DNA of 57,270 bases from Planctomycetota bacterium. Lineage in GTDB: Bacteria; Planctomycetota; Planctomycetia; Pirellulales; PALSA-1355. The notes under the pieces are model-generated. The model searched no databases, was not told the DNA's origin, and saw nothing but the letters and a program-made list of their open reading frames with translations. Of this stretch, positions 7,803 to 16,156 are shown piece by piece (position 1 is the first letter of the stretch; each line of letters begins with the position of its first letter). The stretch spans positions 1 through 57,270 of the forward strand of contig QQVE01000036.1 of assembly GCA_003389325.1 (NCBI GenBank). The letters are read 5' to 3'. A program made the position numbers and the translations under genes.

Positions 7803-8893
7803 TGCTGCCCCATCGCAAAGAACTCGATGCCGAGGTTATCCACCGTCGGCACCACCAGGGCTCGGTCCAGAAACTCATTGTGGTGCTCACACGAGGTTTC
7901 CAAGATCAGCAGACAGCCGTGGCACGCCGCGCCGTGCAGGAACCGTCGCTCGTGTTGATTCGACGGGTCATGCTGCGCGCACACCGGATCGTTCGAGCAC
8001 AGCTCGCCCAACTGCAAGGCATTACGAACATGCTCGTGAATGCGTCGGCCGACTTGCACCAGACCGCCCAACGTGCCCTCGGCGTCGGAGGTGGCCGTGA
8101 ATAGCAGCACGCCATAGCCCACATCGGGAATCGCGTAGATACGTTCGCGGATCGAACTGGCCGGATAGCCACACTCCAAAGAAACGGCCGTAATCATCAG
8201 GTGCGAGAACGAGTGCAGCATGATGTAGGGTAGACCGACAAAGTGCCGCTTCGAAGCCTTGTGTTCGTCGGCCCAGACGCGATGGCCGCGTTCCAGCGAC
8301 TCGCCTCGTTGCGCGACATCGGCGCGAGCAAGCCACTTCTCCACAGCGTCCTTGTCGAATTCGACGAAGATGCCCTCGCCGCGGTTTTCGATGGCAGGCA
8401 ACCACTGAGGATCATCGCGGGTCAACGACGCGCGGCGCACGCCCATCTCCAGCTCACCGTCGATGTCCGGCGAGATGGCCTCGAAGCGGGTGAAGCCGAG
8501 CTGAGCGATGACTTCTCGCAGCCGATGCACCAGGACCACGCGATTGATATCCTTCATCCATGGCGATTGCCAGGCTTCGCTTGGCAGCGAGCGGGCAAAG
8601 AAGTTGCCGTCGGGGCGGTCGTCGCCGAGCTCCTGCTTCGCGGCGACCAGCGTCTCCATCTCGGCCTGTTTGATCGACTTGGCATGTCCGAATGCCTGCC
8701 CGCGGCGCACCTTGATCTCGGCCATGATCTCTTCGTCGGAATATCCTTCGAGAACCGCATGGACTTTCGCTTTCTTGCGTTCGTATTTCAGCTCGTCCAC
8801 ATTCTCGACTTGGCCGATGAAGTCCCAGACGGTTTCCACCGCCTCACGGATATCCTCATTCCGATCGGGCAAAGAGATCACGCTCAGAAACAA
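7799..8893 (-). pseudogene. drmB: 5'-truncated drmB (DUF1998 protein of DISARM)
   Basis: The 364 codons correspond to the C-terminal part of DrmB, which is usually about 600 residues. Recognisable pieces are V-H-R-L-R-E-V...GFTRFEA, IENRGEGIFVEFDKDAVEKW, the DUF1998 core LHSFSHLMITAVSLECGYP followed by SSIRERIY, and the Cys-rich end (CHGCLL...TSCEHHNEFLDRAL). Missing is the N-terminal region with its zinc-ribbon cysteines. Homology seems to start abruptly at FLSVISLPD, where full proteins read through a phrase like VSALSLP. The only start is TTG at 8893, inside the end of the neighbouring PEP-CTERM reading frame. I infer a deletion that removed drmA and the front of drmB. Confidence 0.7.
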
Positions 8894-9606
8894 AGTGCGA
8901 CCGAAAGAAAATGCTGGGCCGTAAGACGACGCCGAGCTATGAAAAGAAATCCAACAATACCGACTCCGAACACAACGATGGAGGAGGGTTCTGGAACGTC
9001 AACGCCTGTTCTGACTTCAAAGTAATCCAGCGTCGCGTTCTGCGGCGTGAAATTGCGTGCGTCATGATTGAAAACGCCGACATAGAGGTCGTTCTCCAAA
9101 TCTAGTCCCGGAACGGAAAAGCTCGTGAACGACCCGCTGTTGACTGGGTTAGACAGATTCTGCCAGGCGAAATGCCAAGCTCCGCCGATTCTGCCGATTT
9201 CAAACACACCATCTTGGCCAGGTTGAAAGTTTGCGACAGCTCCATTCGTCGGCGCTCCATCCGTCCCATTCTGACTGAAGTTGAAAGCTGTCCCGTAGCC
9301 GCCAAAAGGGATTTGCTCGAAGACACCACCTCGTAGAACTTTGTCGACCGAGGTTCCGACAAAAACTCCAATCTGGTCGCTGGCCTCATCTACATGCAAA
9401 TCCAAGAACTTTGCTTTGACGACGAAATCGCCGCTGCCGATTCCGCTCATCAAGAGAGCCGGTGCTTCCATGGCCGTCAGGTTCCGACCGAAGCCCGTGA
9501 GATTGAAGTCGCTGCGAGTCGAGCCAATGACCAGATGGCCGTTCCCCGTGTCGAGCGACAGGTTCGGGTCGTTGGCTGGAAGCCCGAAGCCAGGCACAAG
9601 CACCAT
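8884..9606 (-). CDS. PEP-CTERM surface protein, apparently lacking its N-terminus
   Basis: The 240-residue product is a beta-rich, Gly/Asn-rich extracellular-type domain (GNGHLVIGSTRSDFN..., FEIGRIGGAWHFAWQN) ending in an exosortase signal: VPEPSS, hydrophobic VVFGVGIVGFLFI, then ARRR. Two features are odd. There is no signal peptide although the PEP-CTERM tail requires export, so the front is probably lost. And 13 residues (LTAQHFLSVALCF) follow the ARRR, where these proteins normally stop within a few residues. The ATG directly touches the stop codon of the upstream asparagine-synthetase-like gene. The 3' end overlaps the drmB remnant by ten bases. Both edges look like recombination joints. 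Confidence 0.6.
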   Translation of the reverse strand: MVLVPGFGLPANDPNLSLDTGNGHLVIGSTRSDFNLTGFGRNLTAMEAPALLMSGIGSGDFVVKAKFLDLHVDEASDQIGVFVGTSVDKVLRGGVFEQIPFGGYGTAFNFSQNGTDGAPTNGAVANFQPGQDGVFEIGRIGGAWHFAWQNLSNPVNSGSFTSFSVPGLDLENDLYVGVFNHDARNFTPQNATLDYFEVRTGVDVPEPSSIVVFGVGIVGFLFIARRRLTAQHFLSVALCF

Positions 9607-11376
9607 CTACTCGGCAGACGGCGGCAATGCCACCATCGATCCGAGGAGCTGTACTGCGGCAAATCGCTGCATGGCGTCGGCCGAGGATAGCCGGGCGACG
9701 CGAGCAGCCTGTCGTACAGCATCGGAATCCTCCACCGACACCAGAAGGCGTTTCGCGAGTCGGGTGAACTCCTCAGAGTCTACGCAAGATGCTGCGCTGG
9801 GCCAGGCATATGGGTAGCGGCCGCGGCGCCCACCGCGCATCAGTCGTCGCCCGATCCGCACGGCCGGCTTTAGGGCCATGTTCGCGTACCAGGGCAAGGC
9901 TGGAAAGTGGCCTTCGCCATGCGGAATCCAGCGAGTTCGCTTCAGGGCGGGTCCCGCCAACCGCTGGAACATTCGCCGATTAATGACCCAGGAGGGCGGA
10001 ATGGATGCGGCGATATCGAGAATCGCGGGACTAAAGAACGCTTCGAGAGAGGAAAAAAGACGGCGATTCGACCAGAAGTTGACGATTTCGTGGTCCTGTG
10101 ACATTGGCCAACAAACCATCCATTCATTGACCGCCGAGTCGCGGAACTCGCGCAGCCGTGCTTCGTGTCGCAAGCGCCGCGCAGCCACTTCTTCATAGAT
10201 ATCATCTTCGATCGGCAGCGCACGCCCGACGTCCGAGTTTTCCCGATTCTCGACAAACCGCTCGTAACCGAGGCCGGGACGCACTCTTTTCAACTTGTAG
10301 AAGTGCCCTTTGAGAAACGCATCGGAGCCGAACCCTCCGATCACAACGGGCTGCTCCGGCAGTGAACTGTGCTGAGCGATACCGAACATGTGGGCGTGAA
10401 TCGATAAACCGCCCGATCCGGAGAGAAGCGAGCGGTGCCCGAGGTCGTGCAGATAGTTGTCCGGCGGCTGCTCAACAAATTCCCAGCTCGCTTTGAGTCG
10501 TCGCGCAACCCTCTCCGCAATGCGGGCTTCCCGATTCTTGCTGGGAGCAATTGTGATGCAATGCAGGTCCACGTCGCTCGGCGCCATACTCGCCAGCGTT
10601 CGCGAATCCTCGCCAGCACTCAGAAAGAACGTCAGCCGGCCATGCTCGTTGGCCGCACGTTGAAGTAGGTCCTCAAGCGCTTCTCGGGCCGCTGCCGCCG
10701 CGTCATCAAGCTTTTGAAACGGACGATAACGACCTTGGGGACGCCAGTAGATTGCCTCGGTGTGCTGGCCCGGTGCGATTGTGTGCACGGTTGCCGGGGC
10801 GAGTTCCCGCACGGCGCGATACAAAGTGTGCGGATAGGTCACCTTTTGGTGCAGGATAAAGTCTGCGACCGAGACAGGATCGAAATCCGGTGGCCGGCTG
10901 CGACAAGCCGCCAAAGCTGCTGCATCTGAATGGGTTGACAGTACCTGGGTTTTGTCGACCGCTGACTCCGCCTCGTACACTGGGATGAACGACAGGTTGT
11001 CCGTCACAACCGTGAAGCGGCCCGACGGCTTGTCGATGTGCAGAAAACAGAACGGGCCGAGTAGGTCGTGGTGCCAATCGCCAGCAGGATTCTCGAAGAT
11101 GTGTCGCAGGACCGTGGCTGTGTGCCGACTCGGGCAGGAAACGAGACAGTCCTTGCCCGCCGGCGCGCGTAAGAGCGGTCCGCCGACCACGACTGCGATC
11201 GATCGGTGGTCTTCATAGACGCGATAGCCCGGATACTGGTTCTCAACGACGGCCACCGAACCCCAGACACCATGTCGAGTGCTGATCTTCGTGGGTTCAG
11301 TGCGCGTCAGGTTCGACAGAATTCGGGCGTACCGGTCCGCCTCCCCCGGAGTGTGACTAGCCAAAAAGTCGGACAT
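9607..11376 (-). CDS. Asparagine synthetase-like protein without glutaminase cysteine
   Basis: In this 589-residue protein, the N-terminal half resembles a class II glutamine amidotransferase fold (LLGPFCFLHIDKPSGRFTVV, VYEAESAV), but no Cys follows the initiator Met, so glutamine hydrolysis is unlikely. The synthetase half has the ATP pyrophosphatase loop FFLSAGEDSRTLASM (usually SGGxDS), followed by E-R-V-A-R-R-L and GGFGSDAFLKGHF. It may make an amide with ammonia or a different amine, as in exopolysaccharide or peptide modification. A canonical AsnB is encoded 9 kb away in the polysaccharide operon. The ATG at 11376 is chosen; a GTG at 11445 would add 23 residues. Neither has a clear ribosome site. 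Confidence 0.7.
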   Translation of the reverse strand: MSDFLASHTPGEADRYARILSNLTRTEPTKISTRHGVWGSVAVVENQYPGYRVYEDHRSIAVVVGGPLLRAPAGKDCLVSCPSRHTATVLRHIFENPAGDWHHDLLGPFCFLHIDKPSGRFTVVTDNLSFIPVYEAESAVDKTQVLSTHSDAAALAACRSRPPDFDPVSVADFILHQKVTYPHTLYRAVRELAPATVHTIAPGQHTEAIYWRPQGRYRPFQKLDDAAAAAREALEDLLQRAANEHGRLTFFLSAGEDSRTLASMAPSDVDLHCITIAPSKNREARIAERVARRLKASWEFVEQPPDNYLHDLGHRSLLSGSGGLSIHAHMFGIAQHSSLPEQPVVIGGFGSDAFLKGHFYKLKRVRPGLGYERFVENRENSDVGRALPIEDDIYEEVAARRLRHEARLREFRDSAVNEWMVCWPMSQDHEIVNFWSNRRLFSSLEAFFSPAILDIAASIPPSWVINRRMFQRLAGPALKRTRWIPHGEGHFPALPWYANMALKPAVRIGRRLMRGGRRGRYPYAWPSAASCVDSEEFTRLAKRLLVSVEDSDAVRQAARVARLSSADAMQRFAAVQLLGSMVALPPSAE

Positions 11377-11897
11377 ACCGAACAAGTGCTCCGTTGTTCC
11401 GCCAAGTTGGCGACAGTGTTGAACATGCCAGATTTCGGCGGGCACTCAAGGGGCAGTTGCGATGCAACAAGGGGTCGCATCCCCCACTGCAATGGCGAAA
11501 TTGAGGACTCAACTGGATGGTGTTACGCCAATCGGGTCGGACGCGAACAGGTCAGCGTGGTCCCGGCTTGCGCCGCCTGCGCTGCCAGATCACAAGAACA
11601 ACTGGGCGAAGTACAGCGATTTGCGGAAAACGTCGCTCGCAGCAACTCGACAAGAACCAATGGATTAGCACCCAGATGGTCGAGGAGATTTCCAACGGTC
11701 GCCGTTCGAGGCATGGCGATTGCACGCGGTGGCGAACCCACGACTAGGATTTAGCTCGCTCCGATCGTGGATCGTCACTACTGATTTGAACCTATGACAA
11801 ATTCCACACCACTGCATCAGCAAACATGATTCCCCCCGGATGGATGAATGGATAACCCGGCGCTCGTCATGAGAACCGTCTTGGAGGTAAGCCAAGA
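11377..11897. other. Divergent intergenic region, no gene seen
   Basis: This 521-base stretch separates the leftward asparagine-synthetase-like gene from the rightward hypothetical gene. It should contain promoters for both. No frame in it has plausible protein composition and I see no strong hairpin. GGAGG at its right end is the ribosome site of the gene at 11898. Confidence 0.4.
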
Positions 11898-12653
11898 ATG
11901 GATCATTCTCCTCGTGCAAATTCTGTTGCTCTCGAGATTGATGAGTCGACCCTCCGTTGCTCAATGAGACTTCGTGCTGCGTTCGACGAATTCGTGAAAT
12001 CGGCCGAATATGCTGAGAATTTGGACGCTAATATTTGGGATTTCGCCATCGAGTTGGAGACGCTGCGACGCTTAGACCTGTCAAATAACGATCTGCGGTG
12101 GTTGGTGGCAGCGGGATTCATCGAGTACGCACTCGAGACGACCGCACCGCTCGACACCAGACGCAGTTTCGATCAGCCGGGTCGCCTAACATTCTGCCCG
12201 CAAAGCTGTTTTGTGCTGACTCCTAAGGGACAGGCGGCCGGCAGTGCGGTATTGGCCGGAGGGCGCAGGCAGTGGGTCGAGGAATCTCCGGTGATTTCGA
12301 ATGAGCCACGCTCCTCGGCCGATGCTCATTGCATCCGTCCTCGTTGGGATCGCGACCGTCAAGAACTTCTCATGGGAACTGTTGTGGTAAAGCGGTTTCG
12401 AGTTCCGGCAACGAGTCAGGAGGCAATACTCGCTGCTTTCGAGGAGGAATCATGGCCGCCGCGCATCGACGATCCCTTGCCCCCGCGCTTGGATCAGTCG
12501 CCCAAGCGGCGTTTGCAGCAAGTGATCAAGTCACTCAATCGGAACCGTAGGCAGCCGATCCTGCGGTTCGTAGGAGATGGTAGTGGCCAGGGCGTGCTCT
12601 GGGAATACTGCCCACTACATCGGAACGGCTACTCCGACGGTATCGGAGATTAG
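11898..12653 (+). CDS. Conserved hypothetical protein (planctomycete type)
   Basis: This 251-residue cytosolic-looking protein has no signal peptide or membrane segment. The N-terminal 110 residues contain a possible winged helix (LDLSNNDLRWLVAAGFIEYA). The C-terminal 90 residues carry a dense motif, VKRFRVPATSQEAILAAFEE then ESWPPRIDDPLPP, KRRLQQVIKSLNRNR and ILRFVGDGSGQGVLWE, a pattern I associate with planctomycete hypothetical proteins thought to be HTH-like regulators. A strong GGAGG precedes the start. It is upstream of the pseudo-peptidase and the polysaccharide operon, so a regulatory role is possible but unproved. Confidence 0.6.
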   Translation: MDHSPRANSVALEIDESTLRCSMRLRAAFDEFVKSAEYAENLDANIWDFAIELETLRRLDLSNNDLRWLVAAGFIEYALETTAPLDTRRSFDQPGRLTFCPQSCFVLTPKGQAAGSAVLAGGRRQWVEESPVISNEPRSSADAHCIRPRWDRDRQELLMGTVVVKRFRVPATSQEAILAAFEEESWPPRIDDPLPPRLDQSPKRRLQQVIKSLNRNRRQPILRFVGDGSGQGVLWEYCPLHRNGYSDGIGD

Positions 12654-12794
12654 CCACTGTTCTCCGTCCTCGCGTGGCGCCACGCTGCCCGCACACTTCC
12701 TCTCTATTGCATCTCTGATTGGCATTAGACTGAGTCGCGACTTTGCGTCTCATCCGCCGTAGGTTTCATTAGAGACGGCATTGGAGGACCCGTT

Positions 12795-13688
12795 GTGCGC
12801 AACCGGCCAAGGAGCGTCACAGGAAAATCGGGTGGTCCGAATCAAAGCTGCTACAGTTGGACCCCCGACTTGGCAGACCACCGCGATTTCTCGCCCAGGC
12901 ACCGGCGAACGGCCTCGTTGCTAGCGAAGCTGCCGTCGGCAACTGCCGGGGAGCCGCCCCTGCCGACGAAGATTGATTGGCGCGATCGCTGTCCGCCGGT
13001 CGAGCGAGAAGCGGGACGGACAACGAGTAGTACGCACGCCTGCCTCGCGCTAGTCGAAATGCTCGAGCGATGTACTTCGGGGCGCGAGCTCGCGTTGTCG
13101 CGTCCGTTCGTTGAGTATAACGCTCGCAGATACGCCGCAGGCCGCAGGGAGTGCGGACTCGCGCTGCGTACGGTGCTAAAGGTGATTCGCCGCTGTGGCG
13201 CCCCATCCGAGGAATACTATCCCTACGACGACGCTGCAGTTGAAGGCCACCCCGACGCGTTCGCCTACTCTTTTCAGCGCAGTTTCCGAGCGCTGCGCTA
13301 TCTACGGCTAGATGACGGTCAGGCGTCCGGAGATGTCGTTCTGGGGCGGGTGCGGTCTTTTCTTGCCGCTGGTTTTCCGGTCACGTTCGGCTTCTCGCTG
13401 CACCGTTCGCTTGCCGACGATGGAGAAATCTGGTTTCCGAAGAAACGCGATTCGGTAGTCGGCGGGCAAGCAGTGGTGGCTGTCGGCTACCACGACCACG
13501 TGCACCTCGGCTCTGACCGCGGAGCGCTCCTCGTCCGCAATTCGTGGGGACATGAATGGGGAGATGGCGGCTACGGCTGGCTTTCCTACGCGTACGTGAC
13601 GCGGCGGCTGGCAACAGACTATTGGACGCTCATCAAGCGTTCCTGGCTGCGCTCGGGCGGACTCGAGCGGCCGCGGCCGCTCACCTAG
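12795..13688 (+). CDS. Papain-fold (C1) pseudo-peptidase
   Basis: This 297-residue protein has the bacterial C1 layout: KIDWRDRCPPV at 59-69 (the family reads KVDLR...PPVYDQG), the catalytic helix, then VVGGQAVVAVGY (221-232) and LVRNSWGHEWGDGGYGWLSY (246-265). Two of the three catalytic residues are replaced. The GSCTA position reads TSSTH, so the nucleophile Cys is S79 (C83 lies one turn later), and the GGHA histidine is Q225. The Asn (N249) remains. Each change is one base from the expected codon (AGT/TGT, CAA/CAC). I infer a binding or scaffolding protein. The GTG start has GGAGG seven bases upstream. It is cytosolic unless exported by an unusual route, as no signal peptide is seen. Confidence 0.75.
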   Translation: MRNRPRSVTGKSGGPNQSCYSWTPDLADHRDFSPRHRRTASLLAKLPSATAGEPPLPTKIDWRDRCPPVEREAGRTTSSTHACLALVEMLERCTSGRELALSRPFVEYNARRYAAGRRECGLALRTVLKVIRRCGAPSEEYYPYDDAAVEGHPDAFAYSFQRSFRALRYLRLDDGQASGDVVLGRVRSFLAAGFPVTFGFSLHRSLADDGEIWFPKKRDSVVGGQAVVAVGYHDHVHLGSDRGALLVRNSWGHEWGDGGYGWLSYAYVTRRLATDYWTLIKRSWLRSGGLERPRPLT

Positions 13689-13866
13689 ATCATCTGCCCC
13701 GCATCTCCGTTGTCTGAATAGCTGCGCCCGGTCTGCATCCACACTGCGCGGCAGCTGTCCGTAGATTGCGCGCACACGCAACGTCACAATCGCCCGAAAG
13801 TTCGACGCGTCGAAACGCGAGAGCGGTTGGAATCGCAAGCCAGGGCGACGAAACGAGGTGCCTGCC

Positions 13867-15444
13867 ATGATTACGCACAATTCGAACCAGCCATCGTCGC
13901 CTCCGCCGGCCACTTCCCCTCCTTCGACGCCCCCACTGCGAAACCTGCTTCGCGTCTTCTACCGCCATCGCCGCAAAATGGCGGTAGTCTTCTTCCTGGT
14001 TTTCGGTCTGCTCGTCTCAGCGGTGTTGCTGCTGCCGCGAAGCTATCGGTCCGAGTCTCAGATCTTCCTGCGGCTTGGCAAAGAGAGCGTTGATCTTGAT
14101 CCCACGGCGACCATGAACGAGGTCGTCAACGTGCACGAAACGCGCGAGAGCGAGATCAACTCGGAGATGGAGATTCTGCGAAGCCGCGTGCTGCTCGAAG
14201 ACGTGGTCGCACGCCTTGGGACGCAGTATATCCTGTCCGGATCCGACAAGTCCGACAAGCAGAATGCGAGCGGTGAGGGCTCTCCCGGACCGCTGGCGGC
14301 GGTGCGCACGTGGATCTCGGGTGACGTTAGCGCCACTGATCGCGCCATCGACCGCCTGGACGCCATGATCGAAGTCGATTCCCCACGTAAGTCGAGCGTG
14401 GTCCACCTTACCTGCAAGGCGCGCTCGCCCGAGCACGCGCAGCGGATTCTTGAGGAGTTTCTCACCGCGTATATCGCCCGACACACTTCCGCGAACCGCA
14501 CGAGCGGTTCGCACGACTTCTTCGCCAAACAGTCGGAGTTGTTAGGCGAACGGCTCTCGCGCGTTGACCAGGAGATTCGCGACGCGAAGGACGCGGGCGG
14601 ACTCGCATCGGTCGAGGGGGAACTGGCCAACGTCGAGCAGCAAGCAAGCGTCATCGAACTGGCCATCCTGGAAAATGCGCGCGAGCTGGCCTCGGCCGAA
14701 AGTCGGATCGCGAAGTTCAAGAGCACCCTCCAGGAGCTTCCCGAGCGCGAGCTGGCCGAGGAATCCATCGTGCCGAGCAATGCGGCGGACGACATGCAGA
14801 ATGAGTTCTACAAGGTACAAATCATCGAAAAGGAACTCCGTTCGCGCTTCACCGAGTCGCATCCAGCCGTCGTTGCCGCCCGGCGACACGTGAAGGAAAT
14901 GCGGCAGATCCTGGAATCGCAGGAGCCGAGTCGCAAGCAGCCGACCCACAAGCTCAGCGCCGTGCGCCAGTCCTTGCAGATCGAACTGGCTACCGCGGAA
15001 GCCGACGCGGCCGCGGCCCACGCCGAATCGAAGCTGTTGCACGACCAATTCGAGGCCGTGCAATCCAGGGTTCGCGAAATCAACGAGGAGGGGCTGCGAC
15101 TCAGCCAGCTTTCTCGAAAAGCCGAGCTGCTCGAGGACAGCTACCGTCGCTACTCCGGTCATCGCGAGCAGGCCCGGATCAACGCCGCGCTGGAGTCACA
15201 GCACATTTCAAACGTCAATGTCGTACAACCCCCCTCCTATATCAGCAAGCCGTCGCTGGCCAACGTCAGGCGGGCGCTCGGACTCGCGCTGGTGTTGGCG
15301 ACGCTATTGTCCGTGCTCGTAGCGCTGGGATTCGAACATTTCGATCCGTCCCTGAAGTCGCCCGAGCAGACCGAGGCGCAGCTTGGCGTCCCGGTTTTGT
15401 TCTCCGTCCCGCAGCGTGCCCAAAACGATCTGATTCAGAGTTAG
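13867..15444 (+). CDS. Polysaccharide co-polymerase (Wzz/GNVR chain-length protein)
   Basis: In this 525-residue inner-membrane protein a Pro-rich N-terminus precedes TM1 (about 41-59, MAVVFFLVFGLLVSAVLLL). A long periplasmic coiled-coil region follows (about 70-465), then a GNVR-type segment before TM2 (about 475-493, GLALVLATLLSVLVALGF). It sets the chain length of the polymer with Wzy. There is no C-terminal kinase domain; the partner ATPase is the next gene, 11 bases downstream. The start at ATG 13867 is chosen because GAGGTG (13855-13860) is well placed; a GTG at 13858 is possible. It is the first gene of the polysaccharide operon. Confidence 0.88.
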   Translation: MITHNSNQPSSPPPATSPPSTPPLRNLLRVFYRHRRKMAVVFFLVFGLLVSAVLLLPRSYRSESQIFLRLGKESVDLDPTATMNEVVNVHETRESEINSEMEILRSRVLLEDVVARLGTQYILSGSDKSDKQNASGEGSPGPLAAVRTWISGDVSATDRAIDRLDAMIEVDSPRKSSVVHLTCKARSPEHAQRILEEFLTAYIARHTSANRTSGSHDFFAKQSELLGERLSRVDQEIRDAKDAGGLASVEGELANVEQQASVIELAILENARELASAESRIAKFKSTLQELPERELAEESIVPSNAADDMQNEFYKVQIIEKELRSRFTESHPAVVAARRHVKEMRQILESQEPSRKQPTHKLSAVRQSLQIELATAEADAAAAHAESKLLHDQFEAVQSRVREINEEGLRLSQLSRKAELLEDSYRRYSGHREQARINAALESQHISNVNVVQPPSYISKPSLANVRRALGLALVLATLLSVLVALGFEHFDPSLKSPEQTEAQLGVPVLFSVPQRAQNDLIQS

Positions 15445-15455
15445 GAGGGGCCTGG

Positions 15456-16130
15456 ATGATTACTTCCATCCGAGGTTCGGCGAAGCGTGCGCCGGTGGTT
15501 GGCGAAGACTTCGTCGCCGAACAGTACTACGGACTTGCTCACTGGATTCAGACATCGGGGCCTGCGGCCGGCGGCACCGCCAGAACGGTCGGCGTGACGA
15601 GTCCTGCCGCTGGGGCTGGCGTGAGCACCGTGGCGGCTAGCCTCGCGGCGGCCGCTGCGCAGCAATCGGATCGCCCGGTGCTCTTGATCGACCTCAGCGG
15701 CTCGTCCTTGCTGTCGAAAGTGAAGACACGCGTTGGTGACGACGAGCTTGCGCCGGGAGAAACAAACAAACAGTCCTCCGCGCAGCCAGAGATCGCCGCC
15801 ACAACCGTGCCGAATCTCTCGCGCCTTTCGCTCGGCCCAACCACAGGTCGCCCACCGTACTCCGGGGGCAGCATCGAGGAGCTCATTCGCGATCTTGACG
15901 GCGAATTCGGATTCATCGTTGTCGATCTGCCGCCAGTCGAATCTTCGGCCTGCCTGGCAATCGCCGGGATCCTCGACTGGCTCCTGATGGTTGTCGAGGC
16001 ACGGCGAACAGCAAGCCTGTCGGCCACCCGCGGCATGCAACGCCTCGCACTCGCCGGCGCGCGTGTGCTCGGCGTCATCTTCAACAGATGCTCTCCCGAC
16101 CTGCCCCGCTGGCTCGACTCCCGGCTCTAG
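15456..16130 (+). CDS. CpsD/CapB-like ATPase with degenerate Walker A
   Basis: This 224-residue protein has the MinD/BY-kinase fold: a Walker A-like loop SPAAGAGVSTVAASL (49-63), an A'-like strand VLLIDLSG and a Walker B-like strand FIVVDLPPVES. The P-loop Lys is V56 (family reads GEGKST), the A' motif lacks its second Asp, and no Tyr-rich tail follows. ATP hydrolysis and tyrosine autophosphorylation are therefore unlikely. It may still bind the cytosolic side of the chain-length protein encoded just upstream as a structural partner. Ribosome site AGGAGGGG precedes the ATG. Confidence 0.75.
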   Translation: MITSIRGSAKRAPVVGEDFVAEQYYGLAHWIQTSGPAAGGTARTVGVTSPAAGAGVSTVAASLAAAAAQQSDRPVLLIDLSGSSLLSKVKTRVGDDELAPGETNKQSSAQPEIAATTVPNLSRLSLGPTTGRPPYSGGSIEELIRDLDGEFGFIVVDLPPVESSACLAIAGILDWLLMVVEARRTASLSATRGMQRLALAGARVLGVIFNRCSPDLPRWLDSRL

Positions 16131-16156
16131 CTTTTCGTACTTCCGAGGCCTTGCCC

